Source: Spongilla lacustris
Lineage: Eukaryota > Porifera > Demospongiae > Spongillida > Spongillidae
Reading direction: 5' to 3'
DNA: 64,000 nt
NCBI GenBank assembly: GCA_949361645.1
Contig: OX442427.1
Coordinates: 6,312,757 to 6,376,756 of the forward strand
A model generated the notes under the pieces. It made no database searches and had not been told where the DNA came from. It worked only from the letters and a program-made list of their open reading frames with translations. Shown piece by piece: positions 24,086-34,999 of the stretch. How positions within the stretch are numbered: position 1 is the stretch's first letter; every line of letters begins with the position of its first letter. A program made the position numbers and the translations under genes.

Positions 24086-25889
24086 TCTCCCTTGTTGTTA
24101 CACTTTCCCTTCTATTTACTGTACTACACTAATGCCAGTTTAAAACAGAATTCTCCTTATACACTTATAACTACACTGTCAAAGAAGTTCTTATATATCA
24201 CAAGCACCGAATGGCACTTCCAGTGGGTGCCATTGGGGGGTTGTATATATATACTTATGGTAACTCTGAACATTGATAGAATGCCCTCCTTTTCTTCCTT
24301 GTAGCCACCAAAAGGCTTCCATAGACTCTGCAACGTTTCTGGAGCTGGTCTCTGTGGTGTTACATCTAGGCTATGTGATCGAACAAAGCAACTGAAGCCA
24401 CATTATTCATAGCCAAGCAAAACCGTTTATTGTGTGATGAAAAAAAAAGTATGGCTGCATCTGAATGGTGTTACTGTACACCTAATTGTGTGTAGTTGAC
24501 GATGCGGCATACCAACCGTCTTGAGAATTTGTCTGTGCTTGGTGTTTTCAGCCTAAAGCTACCCCTCTCCCTTACGATATCCGTAAATAAATTGGCTGCG
24601 CGTTATTAAGGATTGCGATATGAAGAGTGCGCATATGGTATAATCTCTACTGCGATAATACACCAGTTAAATGGGATGGATCAACGGGCATTCGATGGTA
24701 AAATGAAAGAGATACAGCTCTCTCAAAAAACGCCATTTTAATGAGGCCATGGCGCATATAGCCGCAATGGATTTTTTTGGTTTACGGTATTGTCTAATTA
24801 TGGACCCTTTTGTCCAGTCGCAAAGGGCTGTGTGAACACAAAACGGCGTCATTAAATTTCTTAGGTTGAGTGCATAACCAGAATTAGAGGCTGATTGCTG
24901 AATTAGCAATTGAACTTGGAGGCAATGAACTGTTCTGCAATGATTGGCATTTTGGTGTCATCACATACAGATACTTGTACTTTGATCCTTTGTCAGTCAA
25001 AACAAGGAAAAATATGATTTAAATCCCAAAACACTCGCTGTTTCAGCCAAAATTGTTATGCGCCAAGAGACCTATGAATTACAGGAGAAATTGCAGCCAT
25101 ATTAGACTGCATCACTGGTTGTAAATTAAAGTTGTTTATATATTTGGAATGTGTTTAGGAATAATTAGGGACATCCGACACACATGTGAATTAAAAATAT
25201 TTAGTGCTGACTAAAATAAAATCACAAAATATGTAGGTGTAAAAAAACTTGTACCGGTTTTCTGTTTTGGTTATATATACATATTTTTAAGGCATGCTTT
25301 TGCAGATCCAAAAGCTATAATGGAACAACGTTTTGGGTAATAGCATCATTCATGTTGGCAGTTGTAAGACATACAAAACCTCAGCAATTATAGGATTTAT
25401 AATATTAGGGATTGTTAACTGTTGCTTGTCTGCAGTTAGTGGATCATTGCATACAAAAAAGATCACTATGGCATTATATTAAGTCACACACTTGGACAAA
25501 CGCTTATAGTACTAGTTTAACTGAGCACCAACCATCTTCACCTATATCCAATATATGGGCATTATAGGGTGGAAAGACTTCTTTAAAACTACATGTAAGT
25601 ACCAAAACATTTCTAGTCTGCATGTGTACTTGTTTCCACAGGGTAAAAGTATACTCATACATGAGATGTGTATAGCACGCATGTGGTCCATTCACCATAC
25701 ATGTACCTGTAGACATTGGTGGGATGATTTTGGAATTTTGCACCCCCGTAATGCTGACATCTTCTATTGTGTGCCATTTACACCATAATCTTTCAAGCTA
25801 ACTACATTGAAGGTTTCCTGTATAAGTTTGCTTTCCAATTTGCATGATCTGCCAGGCATTATTTGCTGAGGGTGTAGTTCTATGCAACA

Positions 25890-26112
25890 GGACACACACA
25901 AGGCATGAAGACACACACAAGGCATGAGGACACACGAGGACACACACACAAGGTATGAGGACACACACACAAGACATGAGGACACACACACAAGGCATGA
26001 GGACACACACACAAGACATGAGGACACACACACAAGGCATGAGGACACACACACAAGGTATGAGGACACACACACAAGACATGAGGACACACACACAAGG
26101 CATGAGGACACT
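25890..26112. repeat. Minisatellite, copy 2 counterpart of 12850-13325
   Basis: About 10 units of GGACACACACACAAGGCATGA, with AGACATGA and AGGTATGA variants. Confidence 0.93.
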
Positions 26113-26249
26113 ATAAGGTGTTTAGAGCTGCTGCAAAGTGCATATATCATACAACCTATGTGCAAACAACTGATGTACATATGGGAGTTAAAAGTGAATA
26201 ATTGGATTACATGTATACCATAGCTGGAAATCATACATACATATACCTG

Positions 26250-26253
26250 CACA

Positions 26254-26317
<64 letters not shown>
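26250..26317. repeat. (CA)n microsatellite
   Basis: About 30 CA units, matching the position of the impure CA tract in copy 1. Confidence 0.96.
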
Positions 26318-26318
<1 letters not shown>

Positions 26319-26399
26319 GGAATGTTGTTACATCACACATCTATCTACATTGATCTACAGGCAGTACATCTGAGGCTTCTCATTGCTTGTGCACACTGC

Positions 26400-28370
26400 T
26401 TATGATGATGAAGTAAATCCCATAATAAGTCCGACGATGGATCCATAGAACAATATGCCACACACCACAGCTGAAATATTCAGGCACAGAGATATGTTTC
26501 CTTTCTGCTGTGCTGCTGTCAGGTTACCACGTGATGCTGCCCGCCTTGCCTGGTAACATAGAGAAGTGTGTACATGTGTACATGTCCCAATCAAAGTCTA
26601 TACTACCATTCTTACCCCTGTTATAACACCTCTTACCCCAGTTATAACACGTCTTACCCCTGTTATAACACCTCTTACCCCAATACAACACCTCTTACCC
26701 CAATACAACACCTCTTACCCCAATAAAACACCTCTTACCCCAATACAACACCTCTAACCCTAAAATAACACCTCTTACCCCAATACAACACCTCTAACCC
26801 CAATACAACACCTCTTACCCCAATACAACACTTCTCACCCCAATACAACACCTCTTACACCAATACAACACCTCTTACCCCAATACAACACCTCTTACCC
26901 CTGTTATAACACCTCTTACCCCAATACAACACCTCTTACCCCAATACAACACCTCTTACCCCAATAAAACACCTCTTACCCCAATACAACACCTCTAACC
27001 CTAAAATAACACCTCTTACCCCAATACAACACCTCTAACCCCAATACAACACCTCTTACCCCAATACAACACTTCTCACCCCAATACAACACCTCTTACA
27101 CCAATACAACACCTCTTACCCCAATACAACACCTCTTACCCCAATACAACACCTCCTACCCCAATACAACACCTCTTACCCCAATACAACACCTCTAACC
27201 CTAAAATAACTCCTCTTACCCAATACAACATCTCTAACCCCAATACAACACCTCTTACCCCAATACAACACTTCTCACCCCAATACAGCACCTCTTACCC
27301 CAATACAACACCTCTTACCCCAATACAACACCTCTTATCCCTATACAACACCTCTAACCCTAATATAACACATCTTACCCCAATACAACACCTCTTACCC
27401 CAATACAACACCTCTTACCCCAATACAACACCTCTAACCCTAATATAACACCTCTTACTCCAATACAACACCTCTTACCCCAATACAACACCTCTTACCC
27501 CAATACAACACTTCTCACCCCAATGCAACACCTCTTACCCCAATACAACACCTCTTACCCCAATACAGCACCTCTTACCCCAATACAACACCTCTTACCC
27601 CAATACAACACCTCTAACCCCGATGCAACACCTCTTACCCCAATACAACACCTCTTACCCCAATACAACACCACTTATGCCAGCTATAACACCTCTTACG
27701 TATCCACAAAACTGCATCTGAGTTCATTACATTTTTAAAAAGAACTGTTCAGTGGTGAAACAATGAATCTTTGTGTATTACGACAACATCAATGAACATG
27801 GGTACTAAATGCCCCCTCACTGTTACATGGCCCCCCCTGGCTACCAATGCCCCCCCTCCCCTCCCCTCCCCTCCACCCAAGCACTTGGGCAAATCCAAAT
27901 GTTCTAAGCTCTCAAAAGGTAACTTACTTTCAGAGACATGAAGATGGCTGGTATGATGAACACTAGGGCTGGCAGCCCCGCACCAACAAAGCACGTGATG
28001 GCCAACACTATGGACAGGATGAGGTAGTAGTCTCCATTCGAAACCTGTGGCACTGTTGTGTTCACAGCAGTGGAAACCTGTGGCACTCTTGTGCTCACAG
28101 CAGTGGGTTGTACCACCACCACATTGATGGCACTCTAGAAGATTCAGAACAATGACACAAAGCAGTACTGGCACACACTCACATGTATCTGGGGTGGGTA
28201 CCCCTGAGGTGGGTAGCCTTGGTACCCATGAGGTGGGTTGCCTTGGTAACCCTGAGGTGGGTAGCCTTGGGGTCCATAGTCCAGACTTTGGTACCCCTGG
28301 GGGAGATAGCCTGGTGGATATCCCTGTAGTAGTGGATAGCCTTGTGGTGGAGGTGGGTATACCCCCTGTC
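26400..28370 (-). CDS. Dispanin/CD225-type small membrane protein, copy B
   Basis: Exons: about 28358 to 28183, 28134-27928 and 26549-26400, again all phase 0 with GT-AG junctions (donors GTGAGT and GTAAGT). The leader reads GVYPPPPQGYP followed by GYPPQ-like units, fewer than in copy A. Exon 2 (69 codons against 56 in A) carries a small extra Ser/Thr/Val-rich repeat, then YYLILSIVLAITCF and IIPAIFMSLK. Exon 3 starts ARRAASRGNLTAAQQ, then a second hydrophobic segment and FTSSS-stop. The frame is intact, so this copy may work. Against copy A about 50 bp are deleted at the start of the leader exon, removing the acceptor used there; CTGACAG just upstream could replace it. The first coding exon was not found. 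Confidence 0.75.
26600..27680. repeat. 20-bp minisatellite, expanded, in dispanin B intron
   Basis: About 54 units of TTACCCCAATACAACACCTC with variants such as CTAACCCTAAAATAACACC. Blocks of four to six variants recur in order (for example 26740-26860 and 26980-27100), so block duplication has occurred. Confidence 0.96.
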
Positions 28371-28512
28371 AGCCCAACATATATATCATTAAATTTGAAC
28401 AGAATATTTTCCCTCTATACATGCACACTGATGAAATGATTGGTCAAAAATATGATGTATTTGATAATGATGGCAAAGCATAATTTATGTTAAATATCAG
28501 TACGGATGGAAC

Positions 28513-29360
28513 ATGTTAAGTTCAATAACAAACACCCTTCTTGATGATCATGCATGGATGCAAGCCTCACTGCCTGTGAAGTCTGGAGGCCTTGGAATAA
28601 GAAGTGCTGTTCACCTTGCTCCGTCAGCATATTTAGCCTCATTTGCGGGTTGTAGAGAACTCACCTTTACCATACTACCCCCTCATTTCCAAGAGTCACC
28701 ACTCTCCCTTTCTGCCATCACTGAATGGTCCACAGGTCATAATGAACCTCCTCCCTCTGGCCCTATGTCACATCGACAGAAATCGTGGGATCTACCAAGG
28801 GTTTCCTCCATTGCAGCTGAACTCTTGACCACTGCCCCTGATCCTTTGTCCAAGGCAAGGCTTCTATCTGCCTCTAAAAAGGAATCTGATTCTTGGTTGC
28901 ACACTCTACCGGTTACTTCCCTGGGTCTTTGCATGGATGATAACACTATTCACACAGGCATTGGCATTCGTCTGGGGGCCCCACTCTGCATCCCTCACCT
29001 TTGCCATCACTGGGGATCAAATGTGGACACGCTTGGCACTCACGGGCTCAGTTGTCGATTTAGTGCTGGTCACTTCCGCCATGCCATGCTTAATGACATT
29101 CTGTGTTCCTTCTCAACTAGAGCCCACTGGTCTTGATCGAGCAGATGGTAAGCGACCCAATGGAATAACCATGGTTCCTTGGTCAAATGCCAGATTGTTG
29201 GTTTGGGATGCAACCTGAGTAGACACTTTTGCCCCTTCCCATCCATCCATCCATCCCAGCCTCTGAAGTGTGTGGAGCAGCGAACAAGGCTTCAGTTGCC
29301 ATTCAATGGGGAAATACTGCATCCATTTTGGGAACTTTGCCTCCAACCCTCTCCCCTCCT
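28513..29360 (+). pseudogene. 3' fragment of a non-LTR-type reverse-transcriptase element
   Basis: The frame from 28513 reads LLDDHAWMQASLPVKSGGLG, a classic post-polymerase block, then LGAPLCIPHLC, THGLSCRFSAGHFRHAMLND, and after a frame change LEPTGLDRADGKRPNGIT and LVWDAT. A second frame change follows (VDTFAPS, then a frame with GAANKASVAIQW). This is the C-terminal region, with the His/Cys-type and RNase-H-like end, of retroelements common in invertebrates. The polymerase part is absent and at least two frameshifts make it dead. The 5' start at the edge of the segmental duplication suggests the piece was duplicated together with the dispanin gene. Confidence 0.75.
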
Positions 29361-29429
29361 TTGAATGATGTCGTTTAGTGGTAGTATGTTTTGTACATGA
29401 TTTAAGATACATTATCAATATAAAGTACC

Positions 29430-29980
29430 CTATGTGTGTGTGGTGTGTGTGTGTGGTTTATGTGTGTGGTGTGCGCGTGTGTGTATGTGTGTGTATGTGC
29501 GTGTGTATGTGTGTGTTTGTGTGCAGAGGGTAAATCCAGCTAGACCCGAAAAAATTAGGGGGGGGGGGGGGGGTAAACTGAAGTACAGCCAGAGACAGTC
29601 GNNNNNNNNNNNNNNNNNNNNNNNNNNNNNNNNNNNNNNNNNNNNNNNNNNNNNNNNNNNNNNNNNNNNNNNNNNNNNNNNNNNNNNNNNNNNNNNNNNN
29701 NNNNNNNNNNNNNNNNNNNNNNNNNNNNNNNNNNNNNNNNNNNNNNNNNNNNNNNNNNNNNNNNNNNNNNNNNNNNNNNNNNNNNNNNNNNNNNNNNNNN
29801 NGGGGGGGGGGGGGGTCCGCGTAAAGTAAATTCAAGTGGAGTAATCAATGAACAAATAGTTAAAACTGGTGACCTCATTTTAAAAAGGTGACCTCATTTT
29901 GGGGAGGGGGGGGGGGTCGTTCGAACCCATCGACCCCCCCCCCCCCCCCCCCCCCCCTGCGTACGCCCTGCATGTTATAT
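29430..29980. other. TG-rich repeat, poly-G/C transposon ends and 200-base assembly gap
   Basis: Impure TG repeat (29430-29525); a G run; 200 N (29602-29801) flanked on the right by another G run; then C runs and an end reading GCGTACGCCCTG at about 29958-29969. The G and C runs probably caused the gap. The right end resembles the CAG-type elements elsewhere, but its left partner is unclear. Confidence 0.7.
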
Positions 29981-30077
29981 TACATACACAGAGGCAAGGT
30001 CTCAAAACAAACTTACTGTTAACTGCATGCTTTTTTATTTTTATTATTATTATTTTTTATTGTATGATTTTTATTTT

Positions 30078-30922
30078 AGTACTACATATATGGGAAAGTT
30101 TACGAGAAAAGGGACCTAGCGTGTATTATAAAAAAAGTATAATAAAAATGCATTACGTTTGATTTGCTATAACTTCCGAACAGTTAATGCTATTAACATC
30201 CTATTTTCAACACTTCATACTGCACCATTTCTCTATGGTAAAGTACATTTTGGAGTCTTGCACTTGCTCCGTGTCAGTATTGCAACGTTCGATACCCCAC
30301 TGGGTTCAAACCCGCCATAACTTTCGGTAGGAGTAATCAATTCGCTTCAAATTCGGTTTGTAGGTAGAGAGGTCCTATACCTATCGATTTGTTCTGTTCG
30401 TTAATTTTTATGCCATCCATTACGGAGATACAGTTGAACAAACTACGTGCACGTTTTCCCGCTCGATTCGCGCCAATGTTATAATCCCCGCCTCCCCATA
30501 CATTGAGCGGAACGCAATTTGCCCAAATCATTGGCGCGAATCGAGCGCGAAAATGGGCACGTAGTTTGTTCAACTGTATCTCCGTAATGGATGGCATAAA
30601 AATCAACGAACAGAAGAAATCGATAGGTATAGGACCTCTCTACCTACAAACCGAATTTGAAGCGAATTGATTACTCCTACCAAAAGTTATGGCGGGTTTG
30701 AACCCAGTGGGGTATCGAACGTTGCAATACTGACACGGAGCAAGTGCAAGACTCCAAAATGTACTTTACCATAGGGAAATGGTGCAGTATGAAGTGTTGA
30801 AAATAGGAAGGTGATAGCGTTAACTGTTCGGAAGTTATGGCAAATCAAACGTAATGCATTTTTATTATACTTTTTTATAATACACGCTAGGTCCCTTTTC
30901 TCGTAAACTTTCCCATATGTTG
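30078..30922. mobile_element. Near-perfect 840-bp palindromic foldback element
   Basis: The left arm (from TATATGGGAAAGTTTACGAG) and the right arm (ending CTCGTAAACTTTCCCATATG) are complementary over about 400 bases each with few differences. The centre near 30500 holds CCCGCTCGATTCGCGCCAAT and its partner. No coding potential. A partial copy lies at 22250-22905. Confidence 0.9.
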
Positions 30923-30972
30923 AATAATAAACTCATACACACAACACTTGCTATATATAAAACACACTACAG

Positions 30973-31640
30973 TTAAGATGGGATTCTACGGAGGATGGCT
31001 CTGGCATTCGCTCTTGTTAGGCAAATGCTCAAGTTTGCGAAAAGCTCAAAAGTTATCTGTGCCTTTGGCAGAGACTTGTGGATCGCAAGCCTAGCAATTA
31101 TCTGAGCCAGAAATATTGAAGCTTCGTTACCCCAAGCCCCATAGGAGTCAACTACTAGAGGGGTTGAGACCCACCCTAAAGCTAAACACTTTACATCATT
31201 GGCCTGGTGTTTCCTCCTCTCCGTTGCCTCAAGGACTGCACCAACCGTTGCTCCCGCTTCAGCTAAAGTTGAAGGATTTAGCGGTGAGACAACGGAGATG
31301 TCCAGGGCAACGGGCCTTCCATGATTCCAATGCTTCACGAGAATATCAGCAGGCCGTGACTGTGAATGGTCAGGAAAGAGCCCAGCACCAGCTTCAACTT
31401 CGATTGAAGCATGTGCACGGTGAAGAAAGTGCGCTAAAGTGTCCCTGAGAGCATTATGGCGTGTAATAACATCACCCCCACATTTGCATGTTAATGCATG
31501 GTGTCCAAGAGGGTCCAGACTGTGGGCAGGGCAGAAAGCACACTGAGAGCCCTGGGAGGTATCTAGGCCTAGCCACCACTTGACAGCTACCCTGAATTCA
31601 ATTGGGTCAAGATGGAGAGCTAGGGATGTGGAGGGAATAA
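30973..31640 (-). pseudogene. 3' end of a reverse-transcriptase element, second family
   Basis: The minus frame is open for about 220 codons: WWLGLDTSQGSQCAFCPAHS, DPLGHHALTCKCGGDVITRH, SRPADILVKHWNHGRPVALD and a C-terminal ILRRIPS-stop. The Cys/His cluster followed by the RPADI block is the standard C-terminal end of retroelement polyproteins in invertebrates. It lacks the polymerase and starts inside the protein, so it is 5'-truncated. It borders the palindrome at 30922. Confidence 0.75.
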
Positions 31641-31731
31641 CTGTACATACATGTACATACACCACAATAGAGGAACATTGGAACGTTTTTTTAATCATGC
31701 TACACCAAAGGTATCAGGGATTCACTGACTG

Positions 31732-33740
31732 TCAGTTCAATAGAGGCTGGGAGGTGTATAGCAGTTCTTGATTTGATCGCGCTCCTCTGATACATTGTAT
31801 GGAAGATCGTAAAAGAGAGAAGGATAGACGGCAACGAAGCCACCCCATTGTCTGACTGTATGATGTGCCCCATTTGTCAGCTAGCAGTGGTGCCAAACGT
31901 TTGTAGGTGGTAGTGGCAATGCTACCCATGCCTCCTGTTGAAGAGAGGACGATTGGAGTGAATGAAGCTCGCTCAATCGCCCGAATTCGAAGTTCGTATT
32001 CTCTCTTTTTAATGTTTTCATGTTTTCGATAGCAACTGGATGGTGTGGGAGTCTGATTAGAGGGGGCATACGGATTGAAAACTCTGACATCAAAAAATGC
32101 CTGCTCAAATCGACCACCCCAAAAACCATCAGCTGCAATGTCTGACCGAGCACCATCCTCTGTGTTTGCTGTCATAGCAGGGAATGTCTCACCTGTGATG
32201 GGCTGGAGGTGTGGTTCGATGGAAACGTTGTGACATATCTCTGTCATGAGATTAGCTGTTAGATCACGGATCTCATTGTGGCGTATTGATGGAAAGCCAC
32301 CCAGTGGACAAGAGAGAGCGTGTTCAACTGTGAAAGACTTTCCACATGTGCAGGTGGAGGGAATGTTAGATGGTAGCCAATCGTATCTAAGAGCGATAGC
32401 ATCACGAAATGCACCTTTATGTAAGGTGAAGCCATTCTCAACAATAGGTAGAGTTGTCAACCAGTTGGATGCTCCCTTTTCTTAAGCTAGAGCGTTGAGT
32501 GAAGTTAGCCAGCTGGGGACGGAGGTTGGACGCACTAAGCTGTGAACTTTCTTTTTGGCCTCAACCTGCTGTTCAATAACCTCAGTTGGGTAGCTTGAAT
32601 CGTGCAACAGGATGAGGTTGTATAGAGGCTTGCACACTGATCTAGAGGCTGTGTATTCGGTACCAGAAGTAGCAGTTGGATTGCGGATGCCAAGACCGCC
32701 CAATCTAGGAGGTAGTGAGAGTAGGTTACGTTCTAAATCATTAGGTGGTGCCCTGCCAGTTAGACATGGTATAAATTTTGTACGAATAACATCTTCAAGA
32801 GGTTGGAAGAGTCTTGTAATGTCTGAAACTGTTCTGGCCAGGTAAGTCCATTTGTGCACTAAGGCATGGGTAAATGCAGAATATGCTGCATGTGGCTGGG
32901 TAGTAGCAATGTGGGATAATGCAATCACATTGTTCACCCAATTGTCAACTTTGTCCTTCACATATTGAGTGACAAATGACTGCGTTCCCAGAGGTGCACC
33001 AAGATGTGGTTTGCCAGTAGTTGTATAATGTTCAGGTTAGTACCATGGAATGCTGAAAGCGCAGTAGTATAGTGGGCTTCTTTTACAACAAGTCAGGATT
33101 TCTTTGCATTAGCATAGTATCCATAAGAGGGACCAAAATTGTTGATGTTGTCCCACCACTCTTTCAGGTCGAGTACTGTACCAGTTGCTGCAGCATCATC
33201 AGCATACCAAACTTGGTTCGCGTCAACAGATGAGCGCTGTATAAGAGGTAGAATGCCAAGGGCATACATTGGCATAGCAAGTGGCTCTCCCTGAGTGGTG
33301 CCTTCTTGTGAGAGAATAGTGGACCCATCAACAAATAGTTCAGTTGGACTACGATACGTGTTGATTAAAATAGTAGAAAAGGATGGACAAAGATGTCGTA
33401 TGTTGTGGAGAGCAGCCTCCCGATTTAGGCAGTTGAAGGCGTTAGTGGCATCAATTAGGAGAGCTGCTTGACAACTCTCTGAGTTAAAAGAGTCATGTAT
33501 CGCATGTACAGCTGCTTCTACTCCCGAGATTTGGCCTGCACACAACTGAAGGGAGCCGGCTGCTTCTTGGATATCAGTACGCAGAACTGTTAGTACTGCT
33601 TTGGCCACAATTCGATCCGCTACCTCACCTATCCCTATCGGGCGTACCCCAGGGTTTTTATCCAAAGCAATTAAACGGCACAACAAAAAGGGTGCAAGAC
33701 TTTGTGGATCAACAAAAGAACTGCACATGCATGCTTACAG
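31732..33740 (-). pseudogene. 5'-truncated reverse-transcriptase element, nearly full 3' part
   Basis: Reading down from 33728: ALDKNPGVRPIGIGEVADRI (fingers), AALLIDATNAFNCLNREAAL (first catalytic Asp), EGTTQGEPLAMPMYALGILP, and QVWYADDAAATGTVLDLKEW, the YADD catalytic box. Then come a thumb-like part, ATTQPHAAYSAFTHALVHKW, LPPRLGGLGIRNPT, a Cys/His stretch CTCGKSFTVEHALSCPLGGF, GARSDIAADGFWGG and a stop at 31732. Damage: TGA near 33090 where Trp is expected, one frameshift near 33020 and TAA near 32476 where Gln is expected. The small number of lesions suggests relatively recent inactivation. 5' truncation fits target-primed insertion. I cannot assign the clade. Confidence 0.85.
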
Positions 33741-34048
33741 TCTTTGCGTAGTTTTTGGAGTTTATCTACGCAAAAAGCGTTGGCTTCTGGGGCTACTGGA
33801 GATCGTGACATCCGTTGCACCAAGCACATCATGCAGCACACCGATTGTTCTCTACTATATATGCTTTGTTAGTCATGCTTGTTATTAATATTTTCCGCAG
33901 GTTATAAGTTAGGTTAACCATAGATTAATAACCTTACGGAACGGGATTGGAAACGCTATTCCATTCCAATTCAACGCAATGTGTCGTCATAGTTTCGCAT
34001 GAATCTAATTACTTTTGCTCAGAGAGGCAGTGAAGAAGCAAGTCCAAA

Positions 34049-34588
34049 CAGTGGCGGATCCAGGGGGGGGGGTGGCGGGGGTATACCCCCCCCCCCCCCC
34101 CGCAAAACCTGTTATTAAAAATTCATGACTTCTTACGGTACGCACGACGATACTGAGTGAACGCGCAACGGCGCACCGATCCTTCCTATAGTGGTAGGTG
34201 GAGTGATTGTTATAAATGTCCCAGCCCACAGGATGTAGTTAAATATTCCGATCTATATATACAACCTGTTGTACTTTGGAATATTTAACTATGGCGGATC
34301 GTTGAGCGGGTACCGTATATCGATCGTTATGCCGTTCAATACTACAGGAAAGTCTCGAAGCAAGTAATTTACTATTCTATACCATGTTTCTACGCAATTA
34401 TGCTATGCTTTGTGACATTAAAAGTGCAAAATTTGCAAAGCGGCTGGGGCTCCGCCCCAGACCCCGATGGGGGAGCTTACAGCGCTCCCCCATACCCCCC
34501 TTGCTGGTGGTAGGCGTGTCCGGCCACGCCCTTGCACTTATATCACCTTACCCCCCCCCCCCGCTCCTAAATCCTGGATCCGCCCCTG
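34049..34588. mobile_element. CAGTGGCGGATCC element, 5-bp target duplication
   Basis: Ends CAGTGGCGGATCCAGG and CCTGGATCCGCCCCTG, runs of G and C directly inside both ends, and CCAAA immediately outside both (34044-34048, 34589-34593). No coding frame of note. Confidence 0.8.
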
Positions 34589-34999
34589 CCAAACAGAGGC
34601 ATCACAAGGTAAAAGGAGGGGATGATGATTTCCTAAACTTCCTAGATGGTTTTCTACCCTCGTAGTTGGTTATTTTTAGGCATCGTTTAAACTTTGGGCT
34701 GTGTACGATGACAAAAGCGCGCGAAAAGCGGTGCGAAAGCGAAGTACAATTTTTTCGTCAACTACTGTGGCAACAGGCAACATGATCAGGCAACGAAAGA
34801 TAGCGTCAGAGCAAGCACAGTGAATGTATGGGGACGTAGTGGTGGTTTCAAGACAACCAGTTTTATAATCGTAAAGATCAATAGCTTCAAACCCAAAACT
34901 ACGCTTAAAATACCTCCCGCCTTTCGACAATCCTTGTACCCTTACGGTTCAAGGAATCGGCCCCAAAAGTAGTTTTATAAGAAGAAGGAAGGTGGATGG

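Larger units (their letters stand above)
21047..24830. mobile_element. 3.8 kb DNA transposon inserted in duplication copy 2
   Basis: Ends are CAGCCCTATGCGGCC and the complement of CAGCCCTTTGCGACTGG. TATGAACA on the left and TGTGAACA on the right are an 8-bp target duplication with one difference, and copy 1 (11851-11866) shows the empty site with one TATGAACA. CAG ends plus 8 bp fit hAT. I see no intact transposase: the inside holds a second element (21885-23025), a 1 kb pyrimidine tract and unassigned short frames (21686-21922; 24667-24909 minus). Confidence 0.75.
20941..28650. repeat. Segmental duplication, copy 2 (interrupted)
   Basis: Copy 2 of 11747-16830. It is split after TGAACA by the element 21047-24830, resumes at 24831 with TGTGAACACAAAACGG, and continues through the dispanin B gene to about 28650, where it enters the larger retrotransposon piece. 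Confidence 0.85.

Noticed and set aside
23080..24304. 404- and 333-codon frames (Pro/Ser/Leu and Arg/Gly/Glu rich)
   Set aside because: They read through a pure polypyrimidine tract where stops cannot form; no domain.
26600..27680. Telomere-like array because units begin TTACCCC
   Set aside because: The unit is 20 bp with invariant nontelomeric bases and is shared with the other intron copy; it is an ordinary minisatellite.
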